DNA of 64,000 nucleotides from Cytospora piceicola. Taxonomy: Eukaryota > Ascomycota > Sordariomycetes > Diaporthales > Cytosporaceae. Location of the stretch: positions 496,001 to 560,000 of the forward strand of contig JALQBC010000025.1 in NCBI GenBank assembly GCA_023375675.1, in the 5' to 3' direction. Shown one piece after another: positions 12,768-24,986 of this stretch. Both the position numbers and the translations under genes were made by a program. How positions within the stretch are numbered: the first letter of the stretch is position 1; each line of letters starts with the position of its first letter. The notes under the pieces were generated by a model. That model worked only from the letters and a program-made list of their open reading frames with translations. It did no database searches and had not been told where the DNA came from.

Positions 12768-13915
12768 ATGTCCGCCGTCGCCACCGTGCCGACTCCGGCC
12801 CCGGAGACTAAGCTGGAGAAGAAGCCCGTCAAGTTCTCCAACCTGCTCCTTGGAGCCGGCCTCAACCTGTTCGAGGTCACCACCCTCGGCCAGCCACTCG
12901 AGGTCACCAAGACCACCATGGCTGCTCACCGTGGCGACGGCTTCATGACCGCCCTTACCCGCATCTGGGGACGTGGTGGTGTCTTTGGCTGTACGTCTTG
13001 CAATAACACCCCCCCCCCCTCTTTTTCCCAATGCAATACAGATCAAGACGGAAAAACGATAGAGAGAAACAAGAAGAACCCGTGCTGATATGTATGCCCC
13101 ATGATTAGTCTACCAGGGTCTCATCCCCTGGGCCTGGATCGAGGCTTCCACCAAGGGCGCCGTGCTCCTCTTCGTCGCCTCTGAGGCCGAATACTACGCC
13201 CGCAGCTTCGGCGCCGGAGACTTCGTGGCCGGCATCACGGGCGGTGTGACGGGCGGTGTGGCCCAGGCCTACGCCACAATGGGCTTCTGCACCTGCATGA
13301 AGACGGCCGAGATCACCAAGCAAAAGGTCGTCTCGGCCGGCGGCAAGCCCCCCTCCACCTGGGCCACCTTCGCCGACATCTACCGTCGCGAGGGCATCAA
13401 GGGCATCAACAAGGGTGTCAACGCCGTCGCCATCCGCCAGATGACCAACTGGGGCTCCCGCTTCGGCCTGTCGCGTCTGGCCGAGAACGGGATCCGCAAG
13501 GCCACCGGCAAGGCCGAGGGCGAGAAGCTGGGCGCCTTCGAGAAGATTGTCGCCTCCGGCCTGGGCGGTGGCCTCTCCGCGTGGAACCAGCCCATCGAGG
13601 TCATCCGCGTCGAGATGCAGAGCAGGACCGTGGACCCCAACCGTCCCCAGAAGATGACGGTCGGAAACACGTTCAAGTACATTTACCAGTCCAACGGTGT
13701 CAAGGGCCTGTACCGTGGCGTTGTCCCGCGTATTGGCCTGGGCATGTGGCAGACGATTTGCATGGTTGCGCTTGGTGATATGTGAGTCCCCACCCTCTGC
13801 GGCGCCGATGATAATGTCCCCTTCCGTGAACGACTTACTGACGTTCCCTCGCCATTACAGGGCAAAGCAAGCTGTTGAAAGATTGACCGGTGACCAGGTC
13901 ACGGCGAAGCATTAG
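12768..13915 (+). CDS. yhm2: Yhm2-type mitochondrial citrate/oxoglutarate carrier
   Basis: Three exons (12768-12990, 13109-13781, 13861-13915) encode 316 residues. The protein resembles the Yhm2 branch of the mitochondrial carrier family: [24 protein letters not shown] at its start, then [31 protein letters not shown] and a third repeat ending [20 protein letters not shown]. Yeast Yhm2 sits in the inner membrane, exports citrate in exchange for oxoglutarate, and so supplies cytosolic citrate, NADPH and acetyl-CoA; it was first described as a mitochondrial-DNA-binding protein. The usual PX[DE]XX[KR] signature is degenerate in this branch (QPLEVTK, QPIEVIR). The start is the only in-frame ATG before the first repeat. 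It lies 1.5 kb downstream of citrate synthase on the same strand, which supports a metabolic pairing. Confidence 0.9.
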
Positions 13916-14927
13916 AGCGGAGGCGTTTTACGGTGGATACCACTCAGGGAGGATTGCTTTCATGGATATCGCGGAAACCTCTGGGGGTTTCAAGCTTATC
14001 TTTTTCGGATGATGATATGAATAGAAGAGGAACCTCCGATGTGTTGAGACGGACTTTGTTGTTCTTCGTTATATGTTGTTTGTTTTTAGTATCTGGTTTC
14101 ATGTCCTTCGAGCCCATTGGGATAGAAGAGGGACAGGCCTGCCTGTCCGCGTCGATATAATTCTATGGAATCAATTCCGGCAACGTCTGAGATCTCAGTC
14201 GGGTATTGTCCTGACTATGTTGCCTCCTCACGTGCATTGCTCATTGCCATGTCCCCTGTGAACATCAACTGGCAGCTTTCTGGCGTACTTGACTGTGCCA
14301 CCCATGTAACCAACAAATTGCTCCGCTCTGCTTTCCGTCTAACTCATGCCAGTTTTCATCCCGGCGCATCTACATGCCTTTGCCCATATGTACCTGCTAC
14401 GTTCCGAGGCATGCTGGTCGGTATCCTAGGGTACGAATAGCCGGGTCGTCGCCTTGTGAACGAACAACATGACAAATACACCCATATCAACCGACCGGAA
14501 ACGAGTGGCACTGTCGGTCGAAGACCGCCGGATCCTTGGACAGTAAACCCTGAAGGGTCAAGCCCCCGCCCTCGATTATCTGAACTAGACTCATAAGCAA
14601 GGCGATTTCGACGGCAGGAAAATCAATGTACCTCGACCGCCCGCCCTCAAGCATGTACAACAGCTTACAGACATGATGAGACCGAACAAAGCCCCCCGCT
14701 TGTGGCTGAAGGGGTATACTTGCAACGACGATCCGCGCAGGGAAGAAGAATACTGTCCTGCGTGATCTCTCTCACGCCATGCCCCACCCCAATTTCTCCT
14801 GGTGATACATTCTTCACACGTTCATGGACCCTCTCGTTCTCCCCGGCCATCTCACCCGGCCATCTCACCCGTCCCCACAGCACACAGCACAGAGTAAACA
14901 GGCACAGACATGCCCCCCCCCCCCACC
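13916..14927. other. Convergent 3' intergenic region
   Basis: Between the stop of the carrier gene and the stop of the minus-strand WD40 gene. Only short ORFs, plus a poly-C run near 14910 just outside the WD40 stop. Probably the two 3' UTRs; nothing else seen. Confidence 0.5.
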
Positions 14928-17900
14928 TCAATAGCCAAGCTCGTCATCCTCCTCCTTCTTCCGGTCCACGACGGCCCTCTTGCAGTACTCATCGACCTCG
15001 TCGATGTACTCAAACTCGTCCTCGAACAGCCCGTCGCGCTGCCCCTGCGGCCCGACGCCCTCCCGCGCCAGCTCGTCGCGGATCCCCGGGACCAGGGCCA
15101 GCTTCTCGAACTCCAGGTCGACCCTGCAGTTCTCCGCGTGCGCCCTCCGCACGTCGCTCGGCCTGCGCGGCACCGGCCCCCCGCCCGCGTCCCTGCCCTC
15201 CCCCTCCCCCTCCCCGTCCTCGTCGGCCCACGCGACCCTCCTCAGGCGCCTCGTGCGGTGCGGCGGGTTGGAGTAGGCCTTGATGTTCTCCTGCCGCTGG
15301 CACTCGTAGTACGCCATGACCGGCCCCTCCGGGTCGTAGCCCGCGTGGGCCTCGCGCCGGAACAGGCCCGTCTCCGCGTAGCGCGCGCCCTGCACCACCC
15401 CCACCGTCCGGTCCCCGCTGTGCCGGAGCTGGCCCGCCGCCAGGTACGCGCGCCCGAGCGAGGCGCCCGTCTGCTGCTGCTGCTGCTGCTCGGCCCCGGG
15501 CGGCCCCGGCTCCGGGTGCGGCGCGATGGGCGTGGGCCGCCGGCGCGTGCCCCGGGCCCCGGGCAGGCTGACGAACGAGGCCGGCCTGTCCTCGTCCTCG
15601 TCCACCGAGAGGAGGAAGACGCGGCCGCTGGCGTCGCCGACCACGAGCTTGGAGGAGTCTGGCGAGAAGGCGCCGTACGATATCTGCGCCGGCGCCTCGA
15701 GGATGACTCTGCCCTTGGTCCTGCGTCCCGCTCGGACGTTCCACACCTTGACCACCCCGTCAGACGAGCCCGTGTAGAAGCGGTCGAGTGACGTGCCCCA
15801 TGCAGTGAACTTGACTCCCGTGTCGTCCTCGTCGTCGCCGACAGTCACGCCTTCGATGGGCGGCCCGTGGGCCAGGACGTGGGTAGGCTTATCGCTCAGG
15901 GCAGAGTCCCAGACGTAAGTATTGCCGTCGGTACAGCCTGCAGTTACGTAGCAGTATGCGCAGCTATTGGGCATGATGGTGAGCTCGTTGATGTCCACGG
16001 CCGGACAGTCGAGGGCCTTAACCTCGCTGAAAACAGTGCCATGATCTGCATTCTTGATCCTAGCAAAGATCCGCACTTGCGTTCGGACATCGGCGTCGAT
16101 ATTGTTGCCTGTTGGCGAGGATGCCATGACGAAAGCCGGCTGTGTTGGGTGCCAGAGAACCTCAAACACGTTCTGAGAGTTTGCGCTAGTAATGCGAACC
16201 GGCTCGCGAGTAAGACTGTCCCAGAGGCAGAGCTCGCCAGTATTCAGCCTCTCCTGAGGAATATCGCTATCGTTTCCTTTCTATAATGCGCCAAGTTAGT
16301 ACATCTTCCAGAACAACTCAGGACAGGACGAGGGGGGTAACGTACAAGGCTGCGCGGAGAGAACCCAACAAGGAGCAGGTGCTTCACACTCTCCTCGATA
16401 CCCCATTTCATCGTCGAGGGAAAGTACGCCCACTTGTCCGTAATAAGTGGCGTCCCATCCGCATTTTGAATCTTCGAGCCCGACAAGGAAAAGTAACTGC
16501 TATTTGAGATATCTAGTGGATCTACCTGGTAGATCCTGACAGCATCAACTGGGACGTCCGAAGCAGTAGCGACGAAGCCGGCCGGGTTTTTCAGCTTAGA
16601 CGCCTGCACGAAATTGACGATGCCATCGTGATACCAGGTTCCGAGACAAGCCATCGAAGATCCAGATTCCTCAACTTGCCAGGCCTTGACGGTTCGATCA
16701 AAGCTCGAGGTATAAGTTCGACCGTGAACTGGGTCGTAATCCGACGAGACGACGGATGTGTACAGCCAGGGGTCCTGAGACTCGCGCATCTCGTCCGTCG
16801 AGTTTTCACCCTTCTGAACCAGGGGGCGGGGGATGCGATGATCCGGATATGATTTCAAGGCAAAATGACCTGGAGTATCCGTACCCTGCGAGGCGCTTCC
16901 CAGCAGTAGGTTTCCTGGCTTGTTATACTGCTGATTGTGCGAGTCCATGTGTACGGTGGTACCGGCGATATAAGCAGTATCTGACACCCAGCTGACAGTG
17001 GAGACATCGCCGGCGCAGTTGGTGAATTCTCCACGGAGCTCGAGTCGGTCTTCGAGGCTCTTGCGGAACTCGTTCGTGAAGTTCTCCCGTTTCCTCATCG
17101 AAAAGCCGCGATTGCCTGAGATCTCTCGCGCCAAAAGCAGAGAGGACAGACGGCTTTCGCGGAGGTCCTCGCCGCGCTTGTCAAAGGCATCCTTCTCGAT
17201 GGACAGGATCTGTGGTTCCTTAGACAGAGCCCTCTTGTGTGCAACATCGTGGAAGAAGGCGCGGATGTCATCCGCACGTCTGCCCTCGATTGTAATACGC
17301 TCTGCAAGGCGAGGAAACATATCAGAGCCCTTGAGCTTCTTAAGCAGTCTGGCAACGTCCCGATACGGATCCTCCTGATTCACATCTGGTCTGTCCAGAA
17401 CTTGCCGCACGGCCGCCCGGGCCTTGCGGGCTTCGTCCAGTGTGAAGTCCACATGGAAGATCTCGGGTCGATCAAGTAGGTCTGGCTTCATCCGAGATAG
17501 CCGCCCATTACTTTTCAGAATGGCCTCCCTCGACTTTGAGTCGACATAAGGGCGGTGATCCAGCGCAAAGTACGACGATGTGTTTTTTGGTCCATATTTC
17601 TTGTGTTTATTGCCCTCAGACTTCCAAGCGGCGACCTTAGCGCGTGATCGGAAGTTTGCTGGCGATGTTGGGGCCGCAGCAGCCGTCCTTGTCGTCCTGG
17701 GAGAGGTTGGAGGAGTCTTGAGTCGCGCGGGAACGAGATCGGTGGTACGAAGGACTCGTGATGTCGATGGCTCGGCGGCTGGAGGAGGCTGCGCTACTGT
17801 GGGCTTCGTGACTATGGGCTGTGCCGCTTGAGGGGGAAGTGTGGCCGGGGGATTCCTAATTAGGGACTCTATCGCTCGCACGAAGCTAGGCGTGGGTGCT

Positions 17901-18725
17901 CGAGGTAGTGCAGACGTTGGATTCGAGGCAGTCGCCAACGAAGGAACTCCGTTGGCAAGGGCAGGAGGCACGCGAGGAAAATACCGAGCGGCTGGCACAG
18001 GAACTGGTGTGACCTGAGCCCGACTTGGAGCTGCTGGGGTCGCAGGTGTCGCAGGTGTCGCAGAAGGTAGTTGTTGACGGAATCCCTGTATAAATAATGT
18101 TAGTCTTTGCGAACCTCGAGGGTCTCTCCGTCCTTACCGGCAACTTCGAGAAGTTCTTAGCTAGAACTCTGGCACGGTCGTCGATATCATTGTGCAGCGC
18201 CTTAGGTATCAGTCCCCCATGGTTGCGGAGCAGGTCGTTGAAGTATTGGAGAAGGGCATCTTTAACCTGGCAATGACAAGAGAACACCAGATTAGAACTA
18301 TTGACGCCATGGTTTCCTGACGGTGTTTTGTTACCTACCTCTCCTTGAAGCTTGGCCTTGTCCACCCGCGCGTCCGCTATATTCTCCACAGCGGCCTTCG
18401 CGTAGGGCCACAATCCTGCCGAGATCGAGGCGGTGACATGTTGGGCGTCGGTCAACTTTGCAGCCCGCGGGGATTCGGACAGCCTCTGTCGTTTGGCTGG
18501 TGGCCCGAAGCCGGTATCGTGACCCTTGGGTGGATGGGGTGAGGCCGGTAAGGGATTCGCATACGCGTAGCTACCGTGAACGCGGTTGACATCGACTCGC
18601 GGAACCCTACTTTTAGAGGCGCTCGAAGGTGGGTGAGTGGCAGGGACCGGTGCCGGGATGGTGTTATCATCATCGCCAGTGAGGTCAATGACCTCCCTGA
18701 ACAAACGGTTTGTCGGTGCCGCCAT
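14928..18725 (-). CDS. Large WD40 protein, possible Raf1/DIM-9 factor
   Basis: Four exons (18725-18339, 18266-18138, 18085-16346, 16280-14928) give 1202 residues. The N-terminus carries VIDLTGDDD (residues 12-20), a classic SUMO-interacting pattern. A low-complexity region and a charged, possibly helical segment follow (about 280-480). The second half holds divergent WD repeats (SSFDRTVKAW near 637, CLWDSL, GSSDGVVKVW near 930, SYGAFSPDSSKLVVGD). There is a run of glutamines near 1017 and an acidic tail ending KKEEDDELGY. Size and layout fit the WD40 receptor of the CUL4-DDB1 heterochromatin complex (Raf1/Clr8 in S. pombe, DIM-9 in Neurospora), but I cannot prove orthology. It could be another DCAF-like protein. 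The last 400 codons are markedly GC-richer than the middle. Confidence 0.8.
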
Positions 18726-19820
18726 AGCACATTTACCGCCGTCGACGCGAGTTTAATCTATCGTCAAGGTGGTTATTCGCAGTCGCGTTATAGAGTAGCT
18801 TCGGTTACGCTTAATTGCATTCCAGGAAGGTGTGTTAAAAGGAGTTTAGGAAGCTAAAATGCGTTTTAGCGCTAGTTTACTACTTTACTTTATAGAAGCA
18901 CTAAAGATCCTCTTCCCTACTTTAAAAATAGAAAAATATATAGTATAGTTTGATTTATTATAAGGAAGACTAATACTAATTTAGTAAGCTTTTAGTAATA
19001 TATATATATATATATTTAGTATATATATTTAGTATAGAACATTTTAACATCTAGTAATATACACTTTATAATTAAACTATCTCGAGAGCAACTGTCTTTA
19101 AACAGTCCTAAGTGTTCCAGGTTACCAAGAAAGATATGCTAGAGACATTCTTGCAAGAATCCCTCTATAAGTGCTGGAAAGTTGATACCACCTGTCCAAA
19201 AGCTGGAGTTAGAAGAGCAGGTGCGTACTGCAGTTCAGTCTAAAGTAGAAATTATTTGAATAATCTTGCGCCTAACTGCTGACAACTTATCAACAATGAC
19301 ATTCAAAACAGACATACTCAAGACACAGTTTGTGGTGGCTGTCATTTGCATCTGATCCCAAGATTAACAGGCATAGTTGATGGCTTGACATGTGAATCAT
19401 TACGATGTTGGATTGAAGCCTGTTAGGGTGAGCTGATTTTGGCCAATCACTGTTGCTTCCCGCTTTAGTGCATTGCAGCAAAGCGTGTTGATATGCTTCT
19501 AGCGGGACGACCAACTTCCAGTGCAAATCATAGGCCTTTCTTCTCAAAGAACCCATCCCAACAACCATGGAAATTCCGTATTCTTCGTATAACGGCCTTC
19601 ACTCCTTGTCTGGGCGGCTCGGTATTCTCAATACTCTTATACAGGCATACTACACCATTCCAGAGGCGTGCATGGAACATGCTCGCTAACAAAGAAGTAT
19701 CAAGACATCGTTTCGTATTTGTCTATTCCCGCCGGGATCTCTCTCCGGCTTGTCTCTTCCGTCTCTTCCAGATCCCTGTCTAATCCTTAGAGCATTTGTA
19801 TGCCAAGACGGCAACATACT
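18726..19820. other. Intergenic containing an AT-rich RIP-like scar
   Basis: There is no gene. From about 18780 to 19080 the sequence turns abruptly AT-rich (see the separate repeat entry), then returns to normal composition. From about 19240 on, short ORFs on both strands show no features. The final part is the 3' flank of the acyl-CoA synthetase. Confidence 0.55.
18780..19080. repeat. TA-rich block resembling a RIP-mutated repeat relic
   Basis: About 300 bases dominated by TTTAGTA, TATATA and TTTATAG words, ending in ATATATATATATATATTTAG. The TpA excess and the lack of CpA-containing words contrast sharply with both flanks. This is what repeat-induced point mutation leaves behind in ascomycete genomes. 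No open frame or terminal repeats remain, so the original element cannot be named. It begins about 60 bases upstream of the WD40 ATG. Confidence 0.55.
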
Positions 19821-22141
19821 TTACAACTTGGCCTTCGTGACCTCGGCTTCCCGGGCCAGCTCCTCGTACATATCGTCCAGTTGTTGCCTGAACGCCCTCG
19901 CAGTTTGCACACGCTTAATTTTGAGTCTAGGGAAGTGTTAGAATCATGGTGCAATCATTGGAGCAGGGGATGAGAGGGGAGACGTTAGGACTCCGAGGGG
20001 GGGGGGGATGACTTACGTCGGCGTTAAGAGGTCATTGTCAATAGAAAACGGCTCAATATCCATGTAACAGTTCTTCACTTTCTCATAGCTGTTGAACTTG
20101 TGCCTCTTGGCGATGTCATCAAGCTGCTTAAGGAATGCCTTGCGGACCTTGGGATCGTTCGCCGCAGCCTTCAGTGCCACATGGTCCGTAGCCGAGACTG
20201 ATCTCTTCAGGATTTTGCCAGCATAAGGCGCAAACAGCACCGGGTCAATGCCAAACACCGCGACTAGTGCGCTCTCCTTGGGGTCGCCATGTACGTAGGC
20301 CATCTGTACAAGACTAGTACTGCCCATAAAGACGTTCTCGATGCGCTCCGGCGAGATGTACTCGCCCTGCGCAAGCTTGAGCACGTTCTTCTTGCGATCG
20401 ATGATTTTGAAGCGGCCCATGCTGTCGATCTCGCAAATATCGCCCGTGTGGAACCACCCGTCGGGCTCAATGGTCTTCTGCGTCTCGGCGTCGTTCTTGT
20501 AGTATCCCTTGAAAACGATGGGGCCGCGCATAAGCAGCTCCCCTCGTGGGTTGGGCTTGTCTGTCACGAAGTACTCCAGGTCGGGTTGAGACTCGAGACA
20601 CAGCTCCACGCAGGCCATAGGCGCGCCGATGTTTCCTGTGCTGTAGTCATCCTTGTACTGAACAATGCCTACAGCGTACGTCTCCGTCATGCCGAAGCCC
20701 TGAACAAAGTCGTTGCCGAACGCAGCACGGAGGAACTGATGTACATCGGGATCAAGTTGGGCACTACCGCTGACCATCGAATGTACCCGATCCAAGCCGA
20801 CTGCTGCCAGAACCTTTGGTGTCCATATCCTGTCATAGACCAGATGTTTGTTGGTCGCTTTGCCCGGGGGGAGTTTCATGGAAGCCTTCTTGGTGTTGAT
20901 GACGTGCCGGGATAGAGAGCCCCTAACCCCCTCGGCCTGGACAGTCGCTGCTGTAATGGCAGCCTGGAAGCGGTTGAATAATCTCGGTACTGACATGAAC
21001 CCAGTTGGCCGCAAGATCTTCATATCCTCGACCAAAGTAAGAGTATCACCATGGAAGTAACCAACGGCAGATCCGGAAAGGAAGGCAGCCTGGTCAATCA
21101 TGCGCCCATATATATGGGCCAAGGGAAGGTACGACAAGTGAACATCATGTTCTCCCACAGTGCCAGAGGAACGAGCACATGCTATTCCGGCAACAGCGTT
21201 CGCATGAGTGAGAACAACACCCTTTGGATCACCCGTTGTACCGGACGTGTAGTTGATAGTGAAGATGCTTTCCCTCGTAGGTGGTCGCATTTGTCGTCCA
21301 GATCTCAGTCCAATTGCCTCGACATCCGTAAGGGAGAATATTTGTATCCCGGTCTCCGCCGCCAGCTTGTTCAGCAGCTCCTGCTTGGTGTGACCGGCCA
21401 TCTCGCCGTCGCTCAAGGAGTCAAGGCAGATGATAAGCTTCAGAGATGGGCATTTGGGCGCGATCTTCAGCAAGGTGGGAATGTGAGGCAAGGAGCAGAC
21501 GACGCATGACAGTTCGCCGTGGTTAATGATGTATTCAGACGTCTGGGGACCAAGGGTCTCGTAGAGCGTGACGGGATACAGTGCTTGGGACACCAAGGCA
21601 AGCTCTGTTCCCATCGTCAGTATCCAATGCCGCCGAGCCGCGTCTACACCAACATCCGCATGAACTGACCTGTGATCTGCCACTCGGGCCGGTTCTGGGC
21701 CCATATACCCACGCCGTAGTGGTGAGCCGTGACCCCGATGCGTTGATGTAGCTCCGCAATGCCAGCACCCAAGTTCTTCCTCCTTTCTGCGACCTCGGCA
21801 TATGTCATCCACTCATATCTGGGCTCCCAGGTCTTGGTAGCAGGGTTCCATGGCCGGCGGCCCAGCATGCGCTTCGTCGGTCGATCTTGCCATGCCTTTT
21901 CGAACAGTTCGTGAAACGTAGAGCAAGAGGACTCGAGCCTGTCGAGCAATGGGCCGTCGCGAAATGCCCAATTGCGGTAGACTGCGGTACGGTTCTCGCG
22001 CTCGGAGCCGGGGATGGGAAGACTGTAGGGAGTGCCGGGCGGAGGGGGTGTTGAGCACCTGGCAATGAGTGCCTGGACTTCTGGATCGGGCCGCATCTCT
22101 GTATATTGGCTTCTGGTATGAACGGGGGATTCGTCCGGCAA
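19821..22141 (-). CDS. Long-chain acyl-CoA synthetase, C-terminal PTS1 (AKL)
   Basis: Three exons (22141-21670, 21604-20017, 19926-19821) encode 721 residues, normal for the fungal Faa1/Faa2 family. The enzyme activates long-chain fatty acids to acyl-CoA with ATP. The AMP-binding motif INYTSGTTGDPKGV, the central GFGMTET and the C-terminal GWFHTGDICEID with IIDRKKN.LKLAQGEYISPERIE are all present. The last exon adds LKIKRVQTARAF and ends TKAKL. AKL fits the type 1 peroxisomal signal [SAC][KRH][LM], which points to peroxisomal beta-oxidation rather than cytosolic lipid synthesis. The second intron opens GTAAGT in phase 2, so keeping it would stop translation at once and remove the signal. The N-terminal start is the first ATG of the conserved region; upstream sequence is not conserved-looking. 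Confidence 0.93.
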
Positions 22142-24349
22142 AGTGTCGGTGCGGTTGTTTGGCAGGGACGATAGTACGGATGCTCGAGATGTAAGTGCTT
22201 GGGATCCGGAGTATATCAGTGCCTAGTGGAGACTCTTGGGGACGAGCGACGCCGGGAGCTCCGACAAGCAAAGAGGACAGGTATAAGGGTAAAACAGAGG
22301 ACTATGAGTGGTTTGTGAGAGAGCAAAGTAGAGGATTGCTTTCTGGTCTTATCAAAACGGCACGTATTGCCCAAGATGGTAGGAAAGGAATGTCCAAAGG
22401 ACCCGTGACCGATACAGGGGCGGCGGTCCGGTGGGATGACCATACCTGCCACCTGGGCAGCAGGGCAGCTACATACCTAGTACCTAGGCAGATACCCAGT
22501 AAGCTAGCATACCTAGGTAGCTCCATTTAGTGGGTTCCCGAGTACCTCGGCAAAACTTTGAGAGTGCTGATCGATGGATTGCATCGCTGTTCTTGGACCA
22601 TGATAAGTCTTAATCAGGATACTATAGACATGTCGCACAGGAATTGTATGCAATGACATATTTACTTAAGTAAGTACCTAGCCTTGAAGGGAACCTATGA
22701 AATAAATACAAGGGGGTATTGGGACGTGCTGTCCTTTTCCATGTGCTCGGCCCTAATGTCGATGGTAATCATTACCTATGTAACTTCGGCCAGATGGCTT
22801 GACGTACCTATCGTAACTGCACTCCAACGGTCCAACGGTTTGGTTCAGTAACTCCATCCCCCACTGTAGTATAAGGATAAAGATCCGATGCCCAGTTCCA
22901 GAGACCTCGGGATCTCTGCGGATCCACACTAAAGCTTCGGGATGTTGGCAAGGAACATCTGTCGTATCCAATCTCCATGTCGGACGATGGTCAGTCAGGC
23001 TGTCGAGCACACCATGCCACACACTACTTTAGGTACATATGCAGTCCTGTATTATGTAGTAAACATGAGGCGGGGCCATTGCCGAAGATGGAAGATGGAG
23101 CAGCTGATAGCTGCAACAACCAGAAGACTAACTTGGACCTGAGGTCAAGGAGGTACCAACATACTGTATGAGATAAACATCTGAGAGAGTGTAACCATCG
23201 GCATTGGATCCATCACATGTCTGCATCTCGGACACCCTTTCCCCCTGATTCGTACATCTGGGCAGCGTTCAGAAGAGGTTTTGTCGTTCGATTTACCATT
23301 TCCACCTTGTACATTGTCGCTGTCTTCCTACGGCTTACTAACGATGGACCGAGACGGGCATTGCATTGTCATGTCTTACATCTTTCACCCAAGTAGATGG
23401 CTAGTACTTCACCCTGCTCAGTCCGCCATCTGTCTGTCAACATCGTCAATATCGCTGATCTGACAGACACGGATTCTAAGTTCGTCAAGACTCGAACCCG
23501 GGGCATCTAAAAACAATTCCTGCCACACGGTATTGCCTTGACACCTGGCCAAGGATGCAATTGCTTGCCAGTTCTGGTCCGGTCCTTTTTGACTTGAAGG
23601 TCTGGGTGTTTGTCCATTTCACAATGTTCAGAACTACGGCGTTGCATACGCCTAGCACAGCACGTAAGGATGAGCCGGATAGGGATGCTATTTTCTGTCC
23701 CGGCGCATATAGTCAGGTTAGACGCGGAGGGTCGAGATGATTTTACGATTATACGACTCTACGACCCTACGACTGGTTACCCTCTAACCGCCGACCACCA
23801 CAAGGGCGGTTACCAGAAATATATCTACTACCGACGCATACATGCAAGACAGGCTGCAAGTGCAGATCCATCTTTGCCACAGGCGACGGCATTCATGCAT
23901 AACCAAAAAGTACAGTCTCGAAGGGTGGGCGGCTGCGTTACACCTCCGACTGTGTATCATGCGTACCGCCCCTGTCGGACCGCGTTTCAAACGGGCTTCA
24001 GGATAGCACATCGAAGCCCACGGAGCCCTCGATTTCCGTTCTGGCGAGTTGTTCCTGGATACAGGCGCGTCAGTACTATGTGCATTGTAACCTTCAGTCT
24101 GCTATATACCAAACTATCTCCCTGAAGCGCTGGACCCACGTTCTCTCCCCTCCGTCCAACAAGACTTTCTCTAAATCCAAGCTTTCTCTTTATATCAGTT
24201 TATATCAACCTATCTTAATTCTATCAGCACATAGGCTGCTCGCTCTCCGGTTGCACTCTCTTTATTCCCTCCATCTGCAGGCCTGATATTCTTGTTCTCT
24301 TGGTGGTGATAATAATAACTTGCGAGGCGGCCATCTCACGGAGTTCAAG
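22142..24349. promoter_or_regulatory. Divergent intergenic region with TACCTAGGTA motifs
   Basis: A 2.2 kb region lies between two divergent starts. It contains several TACCTAGGTA-like words (22470-22525, 22674-22682) and, at 24120-24340, a CT-rich stretch that is probably the leader of the MARVEL gene. Minus- and plus-strand ORFs up to 171 codons have no domain. A B-box-like GGTTCGAGT near 23490 (minus) lacks the rest of a tRNA. Confidence 0.5.
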
Positions 24350-24986
24350 ATGGAGTTCCCACTGGTTATGGTCCTCCGTGCCGTGCAAGGCATCTTCGCG
24401 GTCATAATCCTTGGTCTTGAGGCATACGGTACGGAATCAACAATGGAATGAGGGCGGAATGGAGATCCATAGGAGCAACCTTACTGACAGAATATTAACA
24501 GTCGTGCACTGGTACAACGCCGATACCTTGACATCACCACCATCGCAAATCAACTTCTTGATCTTCGTGCCCCTGTTTTCTTTCCTCTCCATCGCCTACC
24601 TGGAGGCTACCCCCAAGTTTCTGCCCAAGTGTAAGCATCCTTGACTTCTTCCCTTGTCCCACGTCCACTCGAGACTAATACCACCTGCAGACTTTCACCC
24701 CTGGGCCGCCCTCGCTCTCGAAGCCACCAATGTTATTTTCTACCTTGCCGGCTTCGTCGCCCTAGCGGTCTTCCTCAACCACCTCATCTTCTGCCGCGGC
24801 GCCGTCTGTGGCTCCGCTCGTGCGTCTGCCGTCTTTGCCGCCTTCAGCTTCGCCCTATGGGGAGTGACCGCCGTCCTCACCGTCAAAGGCGCGCTCAAGG
24901 GAGGTTTCGCGGGCCTTCTCGCACGCCTCCCTGGCGCAAAGTGGCGGACACAAAGGCAGGATTCCCAGACGAAGGAGGCCGTATGA
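24350..24986 (+). CDS. MARVEL-like four-helix membrane protein
   Basis: Three exons (24350-24428, 24502-24630, 24691-24986) give 167 residues. Four hydrophobic helices are visible: VLRAVQGIFAVIILGLEAY, INFLIFVPLFSFLSIAYLEA, ALEATNVIFYLAGFVALAVF and ASAVFAAFSFALWGVTAVLTV. Helix 3 with a preceding FHPWAALALEA is typical of fungal MARVEL proteins of the Nce102 type, which sit in plasma-membrane or vesicle microdomains. The short tail is basic and polar. No enzyme activity is expected. The start is the ATG in GTTCAAGATGG. An overlapping frame stays open for a further 640 bases past the stop, but it has no features. Confidence 0.8.

Noticed and set aside
14910..15791. 293-codon open frame opposite the last exon of the WD40 gene, rich in Leu/Arg/Pro
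   Set aside because: It is explained by the high GC of the WD40 exon. Composition is that of antisense GC-rich DNA, with no recognisable motif.
23480..23520. tRNA-like B-box GGTTCGAGT on the minus strand
   Set aside because: No A-box, no pairing T-arm and no acceptor stem could be built around it. A similar GTTCGAGTC near 62690 fails for the same reason.
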